A stretch of DNA of 64,000 nucleotides from Rhodococcus sp. P-2 (GCF_016598535.1 NZ_CP066779.1:1488001-1552000), one strand, 5' to 3'. Positions 35,639 to 45,466 are shown, counted from the stretch's first letter. Notes: generated by a model not told the origin, from the letters alone. Numbers and translations are program-made.

Positions 35639-36610
35639 TCACGCCCGCTGCGCACACAACAGCGCAAAGCGCTGATCCTGATCCGTCCACACCTTCCGTA
35701 CCCCGAAGCCCGCCGACGCGAGTTCCGCGGCAATCCCGTCCTCGGTGAACTTCGCCGAGATCTCGGTTCGCAGTTGCTCGTCCGCTGCGAAGGTGATCTC
35801 CAGATCCAGGTCGTCGATACGCACCGAGAGTTCCCGAAGCGCTTCCAGTCGCATCTCGATCCACTCGTTCTCGGCGTCCCAGAGCGCGAGGTGGCGGAAG
35901 TCCTCCAAGGGAAAGTTCGCTCCCAGTTGCTTGTTCAGGACCGCGAGAACATTGAGGTTGAACTGCGCCGTCACGCCGGCAGCGTCGTCGTAGGCGGGCA
36001 CGAGGACTGCGGGATCGATCACCAATCCGACGCCCAGGATCAGGTTCTCCCCCGGATCGAGCACCGCCGCGATCCCCGAGAGGAAATCGGCTCGTTCTGC
36101 GGGAACAAGATTTCCGAGAGTTCCGCCGAGAAACGCGACCGTCCGCCGTCCACCACCGGGCAGATGATGCAGCGAGCCGGTGAAGTCGCTGACCACTCCG
36201 ACCACGTCGATTCCGGGAAATTCGGCACCGACCTGCTGCGCAGCGCCTTCCAGTGCCGTTACCGAAACATCCTGCGGTACATACGTTCGCAGAGTTCCAC
36301 GAGCGGTCATCGCGTCGAGGAGCAATCGGGTCTTCTCCGAGGAACCGGAACCCAGTTCGATCAGGATCTCGGGTTCGGTCAACGCCGCGATCTCGTCGGC
36401 GTACTGCGCGAGCAAGCCGCGCTCGGTACGGGTGGGGTAATACTCGGGTAAGGCCGTGATCTCCTCGAACAATTCACTTCCACGCGCGTCGTAGAACCAT
36501 TTGGGCGAGAGCCATTTCGGCATAGCGGTCAAGCCCTCCCTGGCCTCGGCTCGCAGTGCGTCGACCGATTCGGCCGGTGTCAGATAAACCTCGAGTGTAG
36601 GGGTTTTCAT
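35639..36610 (-). CDS. egtD: L-histidine N-alpha-methyltransferase EgtD
   Basis: The 323-residue SAM enzyme trimethylates histidine to hercynine, the first carbon skeleton of ergothioneine. It has the EgtD-type start (TPAESVDALRAEAREGLTA), SPKWFYDARGSELFEEIT, ELGSGSSEKTRLLLDA (SAM loop), FLGGTLGNL, and the late AYDDAAGVTAQFNLNVL segment with NEWIEMRLEA. The ATG at 36610 overlaps the egtC stop by 4 bases; the longer open frame to 37267 is only read-through of the egtC region. It is the last gene of egtABCD. Confidence 0.96.
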   Translation of the reverse strand: MKTPTLEVYLTPAESVDALRAEAREGLTAMPKWLSPKWFYDARGSELFEEITALPEYYPTRTERGLLAQYADEIAALTEPEILIELGSGSSEKTRLLLDAMTARGTLRTYVPQDVSVTALEGAAQQVGAEFPGIDVVGVVSDFTGSLHHLPGGGRRTVAFLGGTLGNLVPAERADFLSGIAAVLDPGENLILGVGLVIDPAVLVPAYDDAAGVTAQFNLNVLAVLNKQLGANFPLEDFRHLALWDAENEWIEMRLEALRELSVRIDDLDLEITFAADEQLRTEISAKFTEDGIAAELASAGFGVRKVWTDQDQRFALLCAQRA

Positions 36611-37353
36611 TGTTCTCCCATCGGAATCGGGGTGATGATCAAATGACCGGGACGCGCGCAGACGATGTGCCGGTCCGGCACCTGCTGCCAGTCCGGGAGT
36701 TGATCGAACGGTTCGGAAACGATCAGGGCCCGCGACTCGTCGACTCGCGTGTACAGCGTGTGACCCCACGCCGTGGCCCACAGTTCCTGCCCGTCGCCGA
36801 ACAGGAGGTTCAATCGTGAATCCGGTGCCACCGCAGCCACATCGTGAACGAGGCTCGTCACGGCGGCCTCCGCGGGCTTCGACTTCAACCGATGCCGTAG
36901 CACCGTCCACAACAAGGCAGCATCCGTCGGGGCGGGCATCTTCAGCAGTTCGACGGCGGGTACCTCCGCCGCCAAGTCGGCAAGTGAACCAGGCCAACCG
37001 GATACCGCTCCGTTGTGGCTGAAAGCGTAGGTTCCGTCGACGAACGGTGCACAGGCCCCGATCTCGACGGCCATCCCCTCCGTCGCGGAACGTACGGCAG
37101 CGAGAACGGATCCGGAATCGATGTGGGACAACGTCTCGTCGACAGTCGGGTCCGACCAGATCGGCGAGACACTGCGGTACCGTCCCTGCCTTCCACCGTT
37201 CCACCACGCCGCACCGAATCCGTCGGCATTGATGGTCCCGCCGCCACGCATCTCGCGAGGTGCCCACGACTGTCGCATCAGCGAGTTCTCGCCGTCGTGG
37301 AGGAGTTCACGAACCGAACGCGGCGGCCCGAGATACCCGAGGTGCCGACACAT
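36607..37353 (-). CDS. egtC: Gamma-glutamyl-hercynylcysteine sulfoxide hydrolase EgtC
   Basis: The product of about 248 residues is a class II glutamine amidotransferase-type hydrolase, whose catalytic nucleophile is the N-terminal Cys2 after Met removal (start MCRHLGYLG). Other motifs are MRGGGTINADGFGAAWW, FSHNGAVSGWPG and LLFGDGQELWA. It removes the gamma-glutamyl group from the sulfoxide made by EgtB. The start at 37353 is fixed by the Cys2 requirement; it lies one base after the egtB stop (TGACATG). Coupled to egtD downstream. Confidence 0.95.
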   Translation of the reverse strand: MCRHLGYLGPPRSVRELLHDGENSLMRQSWAPREMRGGGTINADGFGAAWWNGGRQGRYRSVSPIWSDPTVDETLSHIDSGSVLAAVRSATEGMAVEIGACAPFVDGTYAFSHNGAVSGWPGSLADLAAEVPAVELLKMPAPTDAALLWTVLRHRLKSKPAEAAVTSLVHDVAAVAPDSRLNLLFGDGQELWATAWGHTLYTRVDESRALIVSEPFDQLPDWQQVPDRHIVCARPGHLIITPIPMGEQ

Positions 37354-37354
37354 G

Positions 37355-38662
37355 TCAGGGTCTACCCGAAATCGTTCTGGCGCACCGAAAACCCGAGAAG
37401 ATCTGGCGCCTGATCGGGTGGTCCCAGTTGCGGAACGTCCCGCGACAGGCAACGCTGTCGGTCCCGAACGATCCCCCTCGCAACACCTTGTAGTCGCCGC
37501 CGAAGAACACCTCCGAATACTCCCGATACGGGAAGGCCCGGAACCCCGGATACGGATGGAAACCCGAAGACGTCCACTCCCACACGTCGCCGATCATCTG
37601 CTCGACACCCGCTGCCGACGCCCCGGCCGGGTAGGAGCCGACGCCGGCGGGACCAAGATGGCGTTGACCGAGATTGGCGAGATTCTCGTCTGCGGGGACG
37701 TCCCCCCAGGGGAACCGTCGTGATCTTCCGGATTCCGGATCCCACCGCGCCGCCTTCTCCCATTCCGCCTCGGTGGGAAGCCGTTTGCCTGCCCAGTTGG
37801 CGTAGGCCTCGGCCTCGTAGAAGCTCACGTGCACTACCGGCTTGTCCGGTGGAACCGGAGCTTCGACGCCGAAAGTCTCGTGCCACCAACCCGAACTGTC
37901 GCGTTCCCAGAACAGGGGTGCACGAAGTTTCGCATCGACACGATGCCGCCAACCGTCGCGAGACCACAGTTCCGGGCGGGAATACCCACCGTCCTCGATG
38001 AATTCGACGAACTGCCCGTTGGTGACCGGGAATCTGTCGATCGCGAAGTCGGTGAGATAGACCTGATGTGCGGTGCGCTCGTTGTCGAGTGCCCACGGTT
38101 CGTCGTCGGTTCCCATGACGAACGGGCCGGCGGGAATCGTGATCTCGTCGAGTTCCGGCATGCGGGCCGCTTGCGGAGCGGGTGTCGCAACGAGTGCCGT
38201 GGGCCCCGAACGTAATTGGTGTGTCGCAAGCATGGTCTCGGCGTGTTGCTGTTCGTGCTGCGCGATCATCCCGAAGGCAAAACCGTCCATGTCGAGTTCT
38301 GTGCGCCCGAACGTGCTGGCTTCGAGCACATCCCAGACCTTCCCGCGAACAGTACGTACGTATTCGCGCGCCTCGGCCGGGTTGAGCAGGGGAAGTGTGG
38401 GTCTCGACGATCTCGAATGCTTGAAAGCGTCGTACAGCTCGTCTATGTCGCTACGCACCGGATCGCGGCCACCGACGTCGCGCACCAGCCAGAGTTCCTC
38501 TTGATTGCCGATATGCGCCAGGTCCCACACGAGCGGACTCATCAACGGGGAATGCTGAGCGATCAATTCGGTATCGTCAACGCAGTCGGTGAGCAGCGTC
38601 GACCGCTCACGCGCCCGCAGAAGCACGGCCTCGACCGCTTCCTTGGTGACCTCCTCCGTCAT
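37355..38662 (-). CDS. egtB: Iron-dependent sulfoxide synthase EgtB
   Basis: The 435-residue protein joins hercynine to gamma-glutamylcysteine with O2. It has a DinB-like N domain with DLAHIGNQEE and the HEQQHAE motif, which together supply the three-His iron site, then a formylglycine-generating-enzyme/C-type-lectin C domain with PAGPFVMGTDDEPWALDNER, VTNGQFVEFIEDGGY, GKRLPTEAEWEKAAR, DVWEWTSSGFHPYPGF and RGGSFGTDSVACR. Overlaps egtA by 4 bases. Requirement for gamma-Glu-Cys fits the presence of egtA and egtC, the mycobacterial route. Confidence 0.96.
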   Translation of the reverse strand: MTEEVTKEAVEAVLLRARERSTLLTDCVDDTELIAQHSPLMSPLVWDLAHIGNQEELWLVRDVGGRDPVRSDIDELYDAFKHSRSSRPTLPLLNPAEAREYVRTVRGKVWDVLEASTFGRTELDMDGFAFGMIAQHEQQHAETMLATHQLRSGPTALVATPAPQAARMPELDEITIPAGPFVMGTDDEPWALDNERTAHQVYLTDFAIDRFPVTNGQFVEFIEDGGYSRPELWSRDGWRHRVDAKLRAPLFWERDSSGWWHETFGVEAPVPPDKPVVHVSFYEAEAYANWAGKRLPTEAEWEKAARWDPESGRSRRFPWGDVPADENLANLGQRHLGPAGVGSYPAGASAAGVEQMIGDVWEWTSSGFHPYPGFRAFPYREYSEVFFGGDYKVLRGGSFGTDSVACRGTFRNWDHPIRRQIFSGFRCARTISGRP

Positions 38663-39882
38663 GTGGTGCTCTCACCGGGCACGATGGCGCGACAACACCG
38701 TTCGGCAGCGGCATCGAGAAGGCGGACGAACTGCGGCTCCGGCGCATACGAGGCGGCAAGCGACATCAGAGATGTTGCCGCCGAACGTAGTTCGACGTCA
38801 TCCAAGCCGTACTCCGCCGCGTCTCGCCACCGCCCGGCCGTTGACGCTGCAGCATCACTCGCCTCACGCATCACAGCGGGCCCGGACAGTAACGCGTCGA
38901 CCGCTGCTATCGGCACTCGCCACAGATCCCCCGGTTGTGCGTCGATGTAGCGAACCTCCAGGTGGCCGACAGCGCGAACCGGCGGGAACAGCGTGGACAG
39001 GTGATAGTCCAAGTCCGCCCAGACGGGTCGGCGTCCGATCTCGGCATCCAATGCGCCGTCGATCCAGTCTCCGAAGGTGGCACCCCGCGGAGCCGTCCAA
39101 TCGTCGCCTTCGTTCCTCACGCACATAAGCGGAACGTCGAGCGCCCAGCCTGCGTAGTCCTGCGCTTCCGGGACTGCACTTGTTCGCCAGGAATCGAGTT
39201 CGAGCCACGTCCGCATGCGTTGGGAGGCCCAATCTCCTCTCGGAACCCCTTGCAGGCGCGGAGAACACGCAAACGCAGCGATGAGGGCCGGGCCCATGTC
39301 CCCGAGAAGTCGCCAACGCTGGGCGATGGACTCAGGACTGCTGCCGGCATCGACACTGACCTGTACTGCTGCGGTATTGCACATCATCAACGTGCCGTAC
39401 GGGCCTATCCCGGCGAAGCGGGATTCCATTGCGCAGTAACGCGGCAACCGGAGAATGCGGGAGGGTGGGCGGGCGACGTCGGCCGCGGCCGCATTGATTT
39501 CTATGGAGTACGACGCGAGGAGCGTTTCGAGAGTCCGACGGTCTTCGTCGAGACAGTCACACAGTTCGCGGGCGGACGTGCGCGGAGCTGAGGAGAGTTC
39601 GATCTGTCCGCCAGGTTCTACGGTGACGAGGCTGCCGCGTGGAAGCGGCGCCGCCGGTGAATCCGGGTCGATACTGGTGGGTGCGTGTCGCCCGAGTGCC
39701 TTTGCCAGAGTCGCGGCTGACGGCCGCTCTCCACCGGGAACCTGGCTGGTCAGCCACTCGAGCTCAGCTCCGACCAAACGGGGTGGCCCCTGTTTGAAGC
39801 ACACACCACCGACGTAGGCCTCGGCCGCAGGACGTGAATCCACCTGCGTGGTCTGTGCTGCTGTCAACGCTGCTGTCACCAT
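38659..39882 (-). CDS. egtA: Glutamate-cysteine ligase EgtA
   Basis: The 407-residue GCS2-type ATP-grasp-like ligase makes gamma-glutamylcysteine for EgtB. Motifs seen are GAELEWLT (Mg/ATP), VTVEPGGQIELSSAP, MCNTAAVQVSVDAG, and HLEVRYIDAQPGDLWRVP. It heads the coupled operon egtA-egtB-egtC-egtD on the minus strand, with ATGA overlaps or a 1-base gap at each junction. The only gap in the cluster is 78 bases, to the APC permease gene on its upstream side. Confidence 0.94.
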   Translation of the reverse strand: MVTAALTAAQTTQVDSRPAAEAYVGGVCFKQGPPRLVGAELEWLTSQVPGGERPSAATLAKALGRHAPTSIDPDSPAAPLPRGSLVTVEPGGQIELSSAPRTSARELCDCLDEDRRTLETLLASYSIEINAAAADVARPPSRILRLPRYCAMESRFAGIGPYGTLMMCNTAAVQVSVDAGSSPESIAQRWRLLGDMGPALIAAFACSPRLQGVPRGDWASQRMRTWLELDSWRTSAVPEAQDYAGWALDVPLMCVRNEGDDWTAPRGATFGDWIDGALDAEIGRRPVWADLDYHLSTLFPPVRAVGHLEVRYIDAQPGDLWRVPIAAVDALLSGPAVMREASDAAASTAGRWRDAAEYGLDDVELRSAATSLMSLAASYAPEPQFVRLLDAAAERCCRAIVPGESTT

Positions 39883-39960
39883 TCGACTTCCCCTTCGGGC
39901 GGTCTTCGCGGTCGTTACCGACGATAGAACGCCAACGTCCGAGATGCACCCTTTGTGGTG

Positions 39961-41235
39961 TTACGTGTCGTTGAATTTCTTCAGTCGTATCCACCGGTAC
40001 CCACAACCGGCGAGAACCACACCTGCCCCGGAAACAACCGCGATCCACGGAAGTGTGACCACCAGAACGACACAACCAGCCGCGCCGACGGCCTGCAACC
40101 ACTTCGGATACAACCGGTCCACACCGCGTTGGCTGTACGCACTCACGTTCGCGACGAAGTAGTAGAGCAGCACTCCGAACGACGAAAAGCCGATCACCCC
40201 ACGAAGATCGGTTGTCGAGACCAAGACGATCACAACGGCACCGACCACAAGTTCAGCATGGTGGGGGACCCCGAACCGCGGATGGACGGCAGCGAGCGAA
40301 ACGGGCAGATCGCGCTCGCGGGCCATGGCCATCGCCGTGCGGCTCACTCCGGCTATCAAAGCCAGCAGCGCCCCCGCCGACGCCGCCGCGGCACCGATCA
40401 CCACTACGGGAACGGCCCAGTTCCACCCGGCTGCGCCCACTGCATCTGCCAGTGGTCGCGCCGCATTCGCCAGCCGATCAGGTCCCAGTGTCACCAGCAG
40501 TACCACCGCTACCAGTGCATAGAGGACAACCGCGACGGTGAGTGCAATCAGAATCGCCCGCGGAATCGTTCGACGCGGATCACGCACTTCCTCCCCCAGC
40601 GTCGCGATCCTGGCGTAACCGGCGAACGCGAAGAACAGCAGTCCCGCCGATTGCAGAATCCCGTACCACGACCCGAACGCGAGATCCGGGAGCTCGCGCA
40701 CCGCACCAGGGCCGACGACGGCAACCACCAGCGCTACACACAGTGCTGTCGTCGACACGGCGACGATCACCCTGGCCATGTGCGCCGTCCGTGTCACCCC
40801 GCGGTAGTTGACCGCAACCAGCGCCGCTACTACCAGCACCGCAACGGGAACACGCCAGGACGCCGGAACAACGTACGTCGCGAAGGTCAGAGCCATTGCC
40901 GCGCAACTCGCGGTCTTCCCGATCACGAACGACCAGCCGGCGGCAAACCCCCACCAAGGTCCAAGCTGCTCACGTCCGTAGACGTAGGTCCCACCTGACG
41001 TGGGGTATCTGGCTGCAAGCTGGGCCGACGACGTCGCGTTGCAGTAGGCGATGAACGCTGCGATCGCCAAGCCCACAAGCAACCCGGTACCGGCTACTGC
41101 GGCAGCAGGCGCGAACACCACGAAGACTCCGGCGCCGATCATCGCGCCGAGGCCGATAACTACGGCATCGGCCGTGCCCAGCCTTCGCTCCATCGGGACA
41201 GCTTCGTTCACAGGTAGTTTGAACCACACCGACAT
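39961..41235 (-). CDS. APC-family amino acid permease next to egt genes
   Basis: The 424-residue protein has about twelve membrane spans and the APC start ERRLGTADAVVIGLGAMIGAGVFV, with GGTYVYGREQLGPWWGFAAGW. This fits amino acid-polyamine-organocation permeases. The start may be ATG 41193 rather than 41235. It is transcribed in the same direction as egtABCD, 78 bases upstream of egtA, and divergently from the EgtE-like gene, with the two starts very close. Its place inside the ergothioneine locus suggests a substrate such as histidine, hercynine, ergothioneine or a sulfur amino acid, but this is inferred. Confidence 0.82.
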   Translation of the reverse strand: MSVWFKLPVNEAVPMERRLGTADAVVIGLGAMIGAGVFVVFAPAAAVAGTGLLVGLAIAAFIAYCNATSSAQLAARYPTSGGTYVYGREQLGPWWGFAAGWSFVIGKTASCAAMALTFATYVVPASWRVPVAVLVVAALVAVNYRGVTRTAHMARVIVAVSTTALCVALVVAVVGPGAVRELPDLAFGSWYGILQSAGLLFFAFAGYARIATLGEEVRDPRRTIPRAILIALTVAVVLYALVAVVLLVTLGPDRLANAARPLADAVGAAGWNWAVPVVVIGAAAASAGALLALIAGVSRTAMAMARERDLPVSLAAVHPRFGVPHHAELVVGAVVIVLVSTTDLRGVIGFSSFGVLLYYFVANVSAYSQRGVDRLYPKWLQAVGAAGCVVLVVTLPWIAVVSGAGVVLAGCGYRWIRLKKFNDT

Positions 41236-41249
41236 GAACGGAAGGTGCC

Positions 41250-42431
41250 ATGTTCGATCTCGACACGATCCGCCGCGACACTCCTGGATGCCTGGACAAG
41301 GTGTTCCTCGACAGTGCAGGGTCCTCGCTCCCGCCCGAGCCGGTGCTGACCACGATGATCGAGCACCTGCGACGTGAAGCCGACGTCGGCGGATACGTCG
41401 CAGCTGCTCGTCAGAGCGGCGCCCTGGCCGCTGTTCCGCATTCGCTGGCCCGGGTCATCGGCGCTCAGGCAACCGATATCGCGTTGACGGACAGCGCAAC
41501 CCGCGCGTGGAACGACTTCTTCGCCGCCGTTCCGCTCGGACCTGGCGATCGAATCCTCATCAGCGGAGTCGAATACGCGAGCAACGCCATCGCCGCTCTG
41601 GGTCGGGCGCGCTCCACCGGCGCCGGAGTCGAGATCATTCCGAGCGATCAAGACGGACGCATCGACCTCGACGCACTCGAAGCCATGCTCGACGATCGGG
41701 TTCGCCTCGTCTCCGTCGTCCACGTCCCCACCAACGGCGGCCTGATCAACCCGGTCCGTGAGGTCGTCGAACTCGCCAGGGCCCACGGCTCTCTCGTTCT
41801 GCTCGACGCGTGCCAGTCCGTCGGCCAATTGCCCATCGACGTCGGCGAACTCGGCGTCGACGCACTCAGTGCCACCGGGCGCAAATGGCTTCGCGGGCCA
41901 CGCGGGACCGGATTCCTGTACGTCCGCCCCGGACTCGTCGACGCGCTCGAACCCGCGGCGATGGACCTGCACGGAGCTGAATGGACCGGCGGGGACAGCT
42001 ACGTCCCTGCGCCGGACGCAACACGATTCGAGCTCTGGGAAACGAGTGTCGCTGCGCGCCTGGGTCTCGGCGTCGCCGCCGATTATCTGCTCTCGATCGG
42101 CACCGACACGGCGTGGGCGCAGATCGAATCCCGAGCCGGCGCACTGAGGCAAGGTCTGGCCGCGATTCCCGGAGTCGAAGTCCGCGATCGAGGAACTCAG
42201 CTGAGCGGCATCGTCTCCTTCACCGTCGACGGCGTTTCCGAGCACCTTGTGCGGGATCAGCTTGCAGCACAGAACATCACCGTCACCGTCAGCGGTCGCG
42301 GGTCCACGCTCCTCGACATGGATGCCCGCGGGCTCGACGCCGTGGTTCGCGCATCGCCGCACTACTTCGTCGACGAATCGGACCTGGACGCATTTCTGGG
42401 AGCAGTCAGGAGACTGCAAACCTCCCGTTGA
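41250..42431 (+). CDS. egtE: EgtE-like PLP-dependent class V aminotransferase-fold enzyme
   Basis: The 393-residue product has the class V PLP fold: FLDSAGSSLPP, DSATRAWNDFF, HVPTNGGLINPV, LLDACQSVGQLPID, and the Schiff-base Lys in SATGRKWLRGPRGTGFLYV. EgtE cleaves the C-S bond of hercynylcysteine sulfoxide to give ergothioneine. In mycobacteria egtE follows egtD; here it is on the other strand, separated by a permease. Since no other C-S lyase is in the cluster, EgtE is the best fit, but a related cysteine-desulfurase-like enzyme cannot be excluded. GGAAGG precedes the ATG at 41250. Confidence 0.78.
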   Translation: MFDLDTIRRDTPGCLDKVFLDSAGSSLPPEPVLTTMIEHLRREADVGGYVAAARQSGALAAVPHSLARVIGAQATDIALTDSATRAWNDFFAAVPLGPGDRILISGVEYASNAIAALGRARSTGAGVEIIPSDQDGRIDLDALEAMLDDRVRLVSVVHVPTNGGLINPVREVVELARAHGSLVLLDACQSVGQLPIDVGELGVDALSATGRKWLRGPRGTGFLYVRPGLVDALEPAAMDLHGAEWTGGDSYVPAPDATRFELWETSVAARLGLGVAADYLLSIGTDTAWAQIESRAGALRQGLAAIPGVEVRDRGTQLSGIVSFTVDGVSEHLVRDQLAAQNITVTVSGRGSTLLDMDARGLDAVVRASPHYFVDESDLDAFLGAVRRLQTSR

Positions 42432-42513
42432 CCGGGACCATGCCTGATCTGCGGAAGTCGAAACTGCAACTGTGGGGTGATCAGCAGTTTCGCCTTCCGA
42501 GAGGACTATTCGC

Positions 42514-43974
42514 ATGGCCGACCCCACCGTCAGACCGATCTCCGCTGCCGACATCACCACCTGGGACTACGAGGCCGACGTCGTCGTCGCGGGATACGGC
42601 ATCGCCGGCGTCACTGCTGCGATCGAAGCAGCGCGAGCCGGCGCCGAGGTTCTCGTCCTGGAGCGAACGGGCGGTTGGGGCGGAGCCGCGTCACTGGCGG
42701 GTGGATTCATCTACCTGGGCGGTGGAACGCCGCTACAGAAGGCGTGTGGGTTCGAGGATTCGGTCCAGAACATGAAGACGTTCATGAAGGCAGCGCTCGG
42801 ACCCGGAACCGACGACGCAAAGATCGATGCCTACTGCGAGGGCAGCGTCGATCATTACAACTGGCTCGTCGACGCCGGCGTCCCGTTCAAGGAATCGTTC
42901 TGGGGTCAGCCCGGCTGGGAACCACCGTACGACGACGGCCTCATGTACTCGGGCGGTGAGAACGCTGCGCCGTTCAACGCGCTCGTCGATCCCGCGCCCC
43001 GCGGACACGTCCCGCAGATGACCGAGAAGAAGACCGGTGAGCAGGGCGGCGGCTACATGCTGATGAAGCCACTCGTCGAGACGGCCGAAAAGCTCGGTGT
43101 CCGAGCAGAATACGACCTGCGCGTCCAGACTCTGGTGGTCGACGGTGATCGGGTTGTCGGAGTACTCGCCAAGCGTTACGGCAAAGACGTCGCGATTCGT
43201 GCCCGCAAGGGTGTCGTGCTGGCGATGGGCAGCTTCGCGTACAACAACGAGATGGTGCGCTCGAACGCACCGCGCATCTTCGGCCACCCGGCAGCCTCCA
43301 TCGAGGCCCACGACGGCCGAGCAATCCAGATCGGTCAGGCTCTCGGCGCCGACACCGCACACATGGACGCCACGGAGGTCGCGTTCTTCTGCGACCCACA
43401 ATTGATGGTGCGCGGCATTCTTGTCAACGGCCGCGGTCAGCGATACATCCCCGAGGACACCTACCCGGGCCGCATCGGACAAGCAACACTGTTCCAGCAG
43501 GACAACCAGACATTCCTCGTGATCGACGAAGCTGCGTACGAGGAAGGCATGAATGCCGAATCGTCCAGTGCGCAGTTGCGGGCGCAACCGACCTGGGTAG
43601 CGGAAACCGTCGAGGAACTCGAAGCCGAAATGGGGCTTCCCGCCGGATCGCTGCAATCGACCGTCGACCTCTACAACCGTCACGCGTCTGAAGGGTCCGA
43701 CCCGGTGCTGGGGAAGAAGCCGGAGTGGGTCAAGCCTATCGTCGGACCATTCGCAGCGATCGATCTACGCGGCCGCACAGGCGGATTCACGCTCGGCGGG
43801 TTGAAGACCACCGTCGATTCCGAGGTTCTGCACGTCTCGGGTGCGCCGATCCCCGGGCTCTTCGCGGCAGGCCGTTGCACGTCCGGTGTCTGCGCAGGTG
43901 GTTACGCCAGCGGAACCAGCCTCGGCGACGGCAGCTTCTTCGGACGTCGTGCCGGAATCAGCGCGGCGCGTTAG
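42514..43974 (+). CDS. FAD-dependent oxidoreductase, fumarate reductase/3-ketosteroid dehydrogenase-like
   Basis: The 486-residue product begins with a Rossmann FAD site (VVVAGYGIAGVTAAIEAARAG, followed by VLERTGGWGG) and ends with the second FAD contact GLFAAGRCTSGVCAGGYASGTSLGDG. It matches the FAD_binding_2 family that includes fumarate reductase flavoproteins and 3-ketosteroid-delta1-dehydrogenases. Rhodococci carry many such enzymes for steroid and terpenoid catabolism; no steroid genes neighbour it here. It ends convergently with the GAF regulator gene, the two stops overlapping by 4 bases, so the regulator may control it. Confidence 0.84.
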   Translation: MADPTVRPISAADITTWDYEADVVVAGYGIAGVTAAIEAARAGAEVLVLERTGGWGGAASLAGGFIYLGGGTPLQKACGFEDSVQNMKTFMKAALGPGTDDAKIDAYCEGSVDHYNWLVDAGVPFKESFWGQPGWEPPYDDGLMYSGGENAAPFNALVDPAPRGHVPQMTEKKTGEQGGGYMLMKPLVETAEKLGVRAEYDLRVQTLVVDGDRVVGVLAKRYGKDVAIRARKGVVLAMGSFAYNNEMVRSNAPRIFGHPAASIEAHDGRAIQIGQALGADTAHMDATEVAFFCDPQLMVRGILVNGRGQRYIPEDTYPGRIGQATLFQQDNQTFLVIDEAAYEEGMNAESSSAQLRAQPTWVAETVEELEAEMGLPAGSLQSTVDLYNRHASEGSDPVLGKKPEWVKPIVGPFAAIDLRGRTGGFTLGGLKTTVDSEVLHVSGAPIPGLFAAGRCTSGVCAGGYASGTSLGDGSFFGRRAGISAAR

Positions 43975-45176
43975 GTCACCACAACCCGCACGCCGTCGGC
44001 AAAGCGGTACGGCTGAGTCTGCAGGACTGCGCCGAGGTGTTTCCTCAGTCTGGACACCTCGGCGCGCACTGCCACGACGTGCTCGCGATCGCCGAAGAGC
44101 ACTTCGCTGAGTCCTGCGGCATCCACGCCCGCCGAACCGACGGCTGCCAGGGCCCGCAAGATCTGAGCGTGACGCGGCGAAAGCGCGCGCGTCCAGTTGG
44201 CGTCACCACGCACCGTCACCTGCGGCGATGCACCGAGGGACAGCTCCAGCTCGATCACCGGTCCGCCTACGCCGGTGCGCAACAGCCAGCCGTCCCCGAG
44301 TGGCTCAGGCAGACACATCCCCAGACCGGGCACGATGACGGGCTTGCCCGCACTCGGTGCCGCCACGCGGTCTGGTGCGGCAATTCCGCTGGCGCCTGCC
44401 ACCCAGCCGAACTCGTCCACCACCAGCGCCGGACCCGTCCCGGCCGCGAACAGCGGCGCCGCCCGCGAGCGCAGGCGCTCGAGCGTAGCCGCGTGCTCGC
44501 GCCACAGCGTCGCCTCCGCGAGGCGAACCGCGGTTCGGACCAACGCGACAGTGGTGGGGTGCACCGAGGCTGCGGACCCACTGATGTCCACCACTCCCAG
44601 AATCTCGCCGGTCCGCGGATCATGAACCGGTGAGCCGGTGCACGACCAATTGTGATGCGTCGGCGCATAGTGCTCGGCCGAGAAGAGTTGCACCGCAGAA
44701 TCTTCGATCAGCGCGGTGCCTATTGCATTGGTACCCACCGATTGCTCCGACCAGCGCGCGCCTTCGGCGAACCCGAGAGCGTCCGCCGCACGTTTGACGG
44801 TCTTCGCCCCTTCGCGCCACAGCAGGACACCGTCGGCGTCGGCAACGACCACGATGAAGCCCGCGTCCTCGGCGACCTCGGTGAGCGTGGTTCGCAGTTC
44901 CGGCAGAACGCTGCGCAGCGCGGTACGCGAACGCCTCGACTCCAACTCGGAGAAGTCGGCGACAGCAGACGCACCGCAGTGATCCGGCGTGAGCCCGCCC
45001 GCGGCCACTCTCGACCACGATCGCGCCACGACGGTCCGCGGCTGCGCCGGTGGTTCCTGCCCGGAGAGAACTGCGTCGTGCACCCGACTGAGTAGGCGGG
45101 CATGCTGCGACAGGTCGGTACCCGGCACGACGGCACCGAGCCGACTGCCTTCGGGAGCGTTCCCCACGGTGGTCAC
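43971..45176 (-). CDS. GAF-domain transcriptional regulator with C-terminal winged-helix
   Basis: The 401-residue product resembles the N-terminal sensor half of AcoR/sigma-54-type activators: AGFIVVVADADGVLLWREG, SVGTNAIGTALIED, and HHNWSCTGSPVHDPRTGEILGVVDISG (GAF). It lacks the AAA+ domain. The C-terminal about 75 residues, SPRHAQILRALAAVGSAGVDA and EVSRLRKHLGAVLQTQPYRF, look like a winged-helix DNA-binding domain. Actinomycete regulators of this form often respond to acetoin, alcohols or terpenes. Its target may be the convergent FAD enzyme gene. Ligand unknown. Confidence 0.8.
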   Translation of the reverse strand: MTTVGNAPEGSRLGAVVPGTDLSQHARLLSRVHDAVLSGQEPPAQPRTVVARSWSRVAAGGLTPDHCGASAVADFSELESRRSRTALRSVLPELRTTLTEVAEDAGFIVVVADADGVLLWREGAKTVKRAADALGFAEGARWSEQSVGTNAIGTALIEDSAVQLFSAEHYAPTHHNWSCTGSPVHDPRTGEILGVVDISGSAASVHPTTVALVRTAVRLAEATLWREHAATLERLRSRAAPLFAAGTGPALVVDEFGWVAGASGIAAPDRVAAPSAGKPVIVPGLGMCLPEPLGDGWLLRTGVGGPVIELELSLGASPQVTVRGDANWTRALSPRHAQILRALAAVGSAGVDAAGLSEVLFGDREHVVAVRAEVSRLRKHLGAVLQTQPYRFADGVRVVVT

Positions 45177-45466
45177 TCCGTCAGGCTACCGCTTTCGATG
45201 TGACGCGAACCACGTCCACACGGCCAGGTCCCCACCACCTGCGATTAGCGGCGGGGAGCAAACTCCGGTAACGTATCCAAAGTTGTCTCGGCGAGGGTGA
45301 ATCGCAGCAGTTCCACACGTTGCAGGTTTACCGTGATCGACGCGGCTACGGCTCAGCTCGAGCGTTTCGCTCCTGGCCGTGTGCGCGCCTGTCTCACTTG
45401 TCGCAGGCAAAACCACACGTCAGTAAACCGAGCACGAACCCCGTGAGTTGTAGGAGCCGTTTCATC

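Noticed and set aside
36611-37267. Long in-frame extension upstream of egtD
   Set aside because: It overlaps egtC in another frame and is Arg-rich shadow sequence; EgtD homologues start at MKTPTLE.
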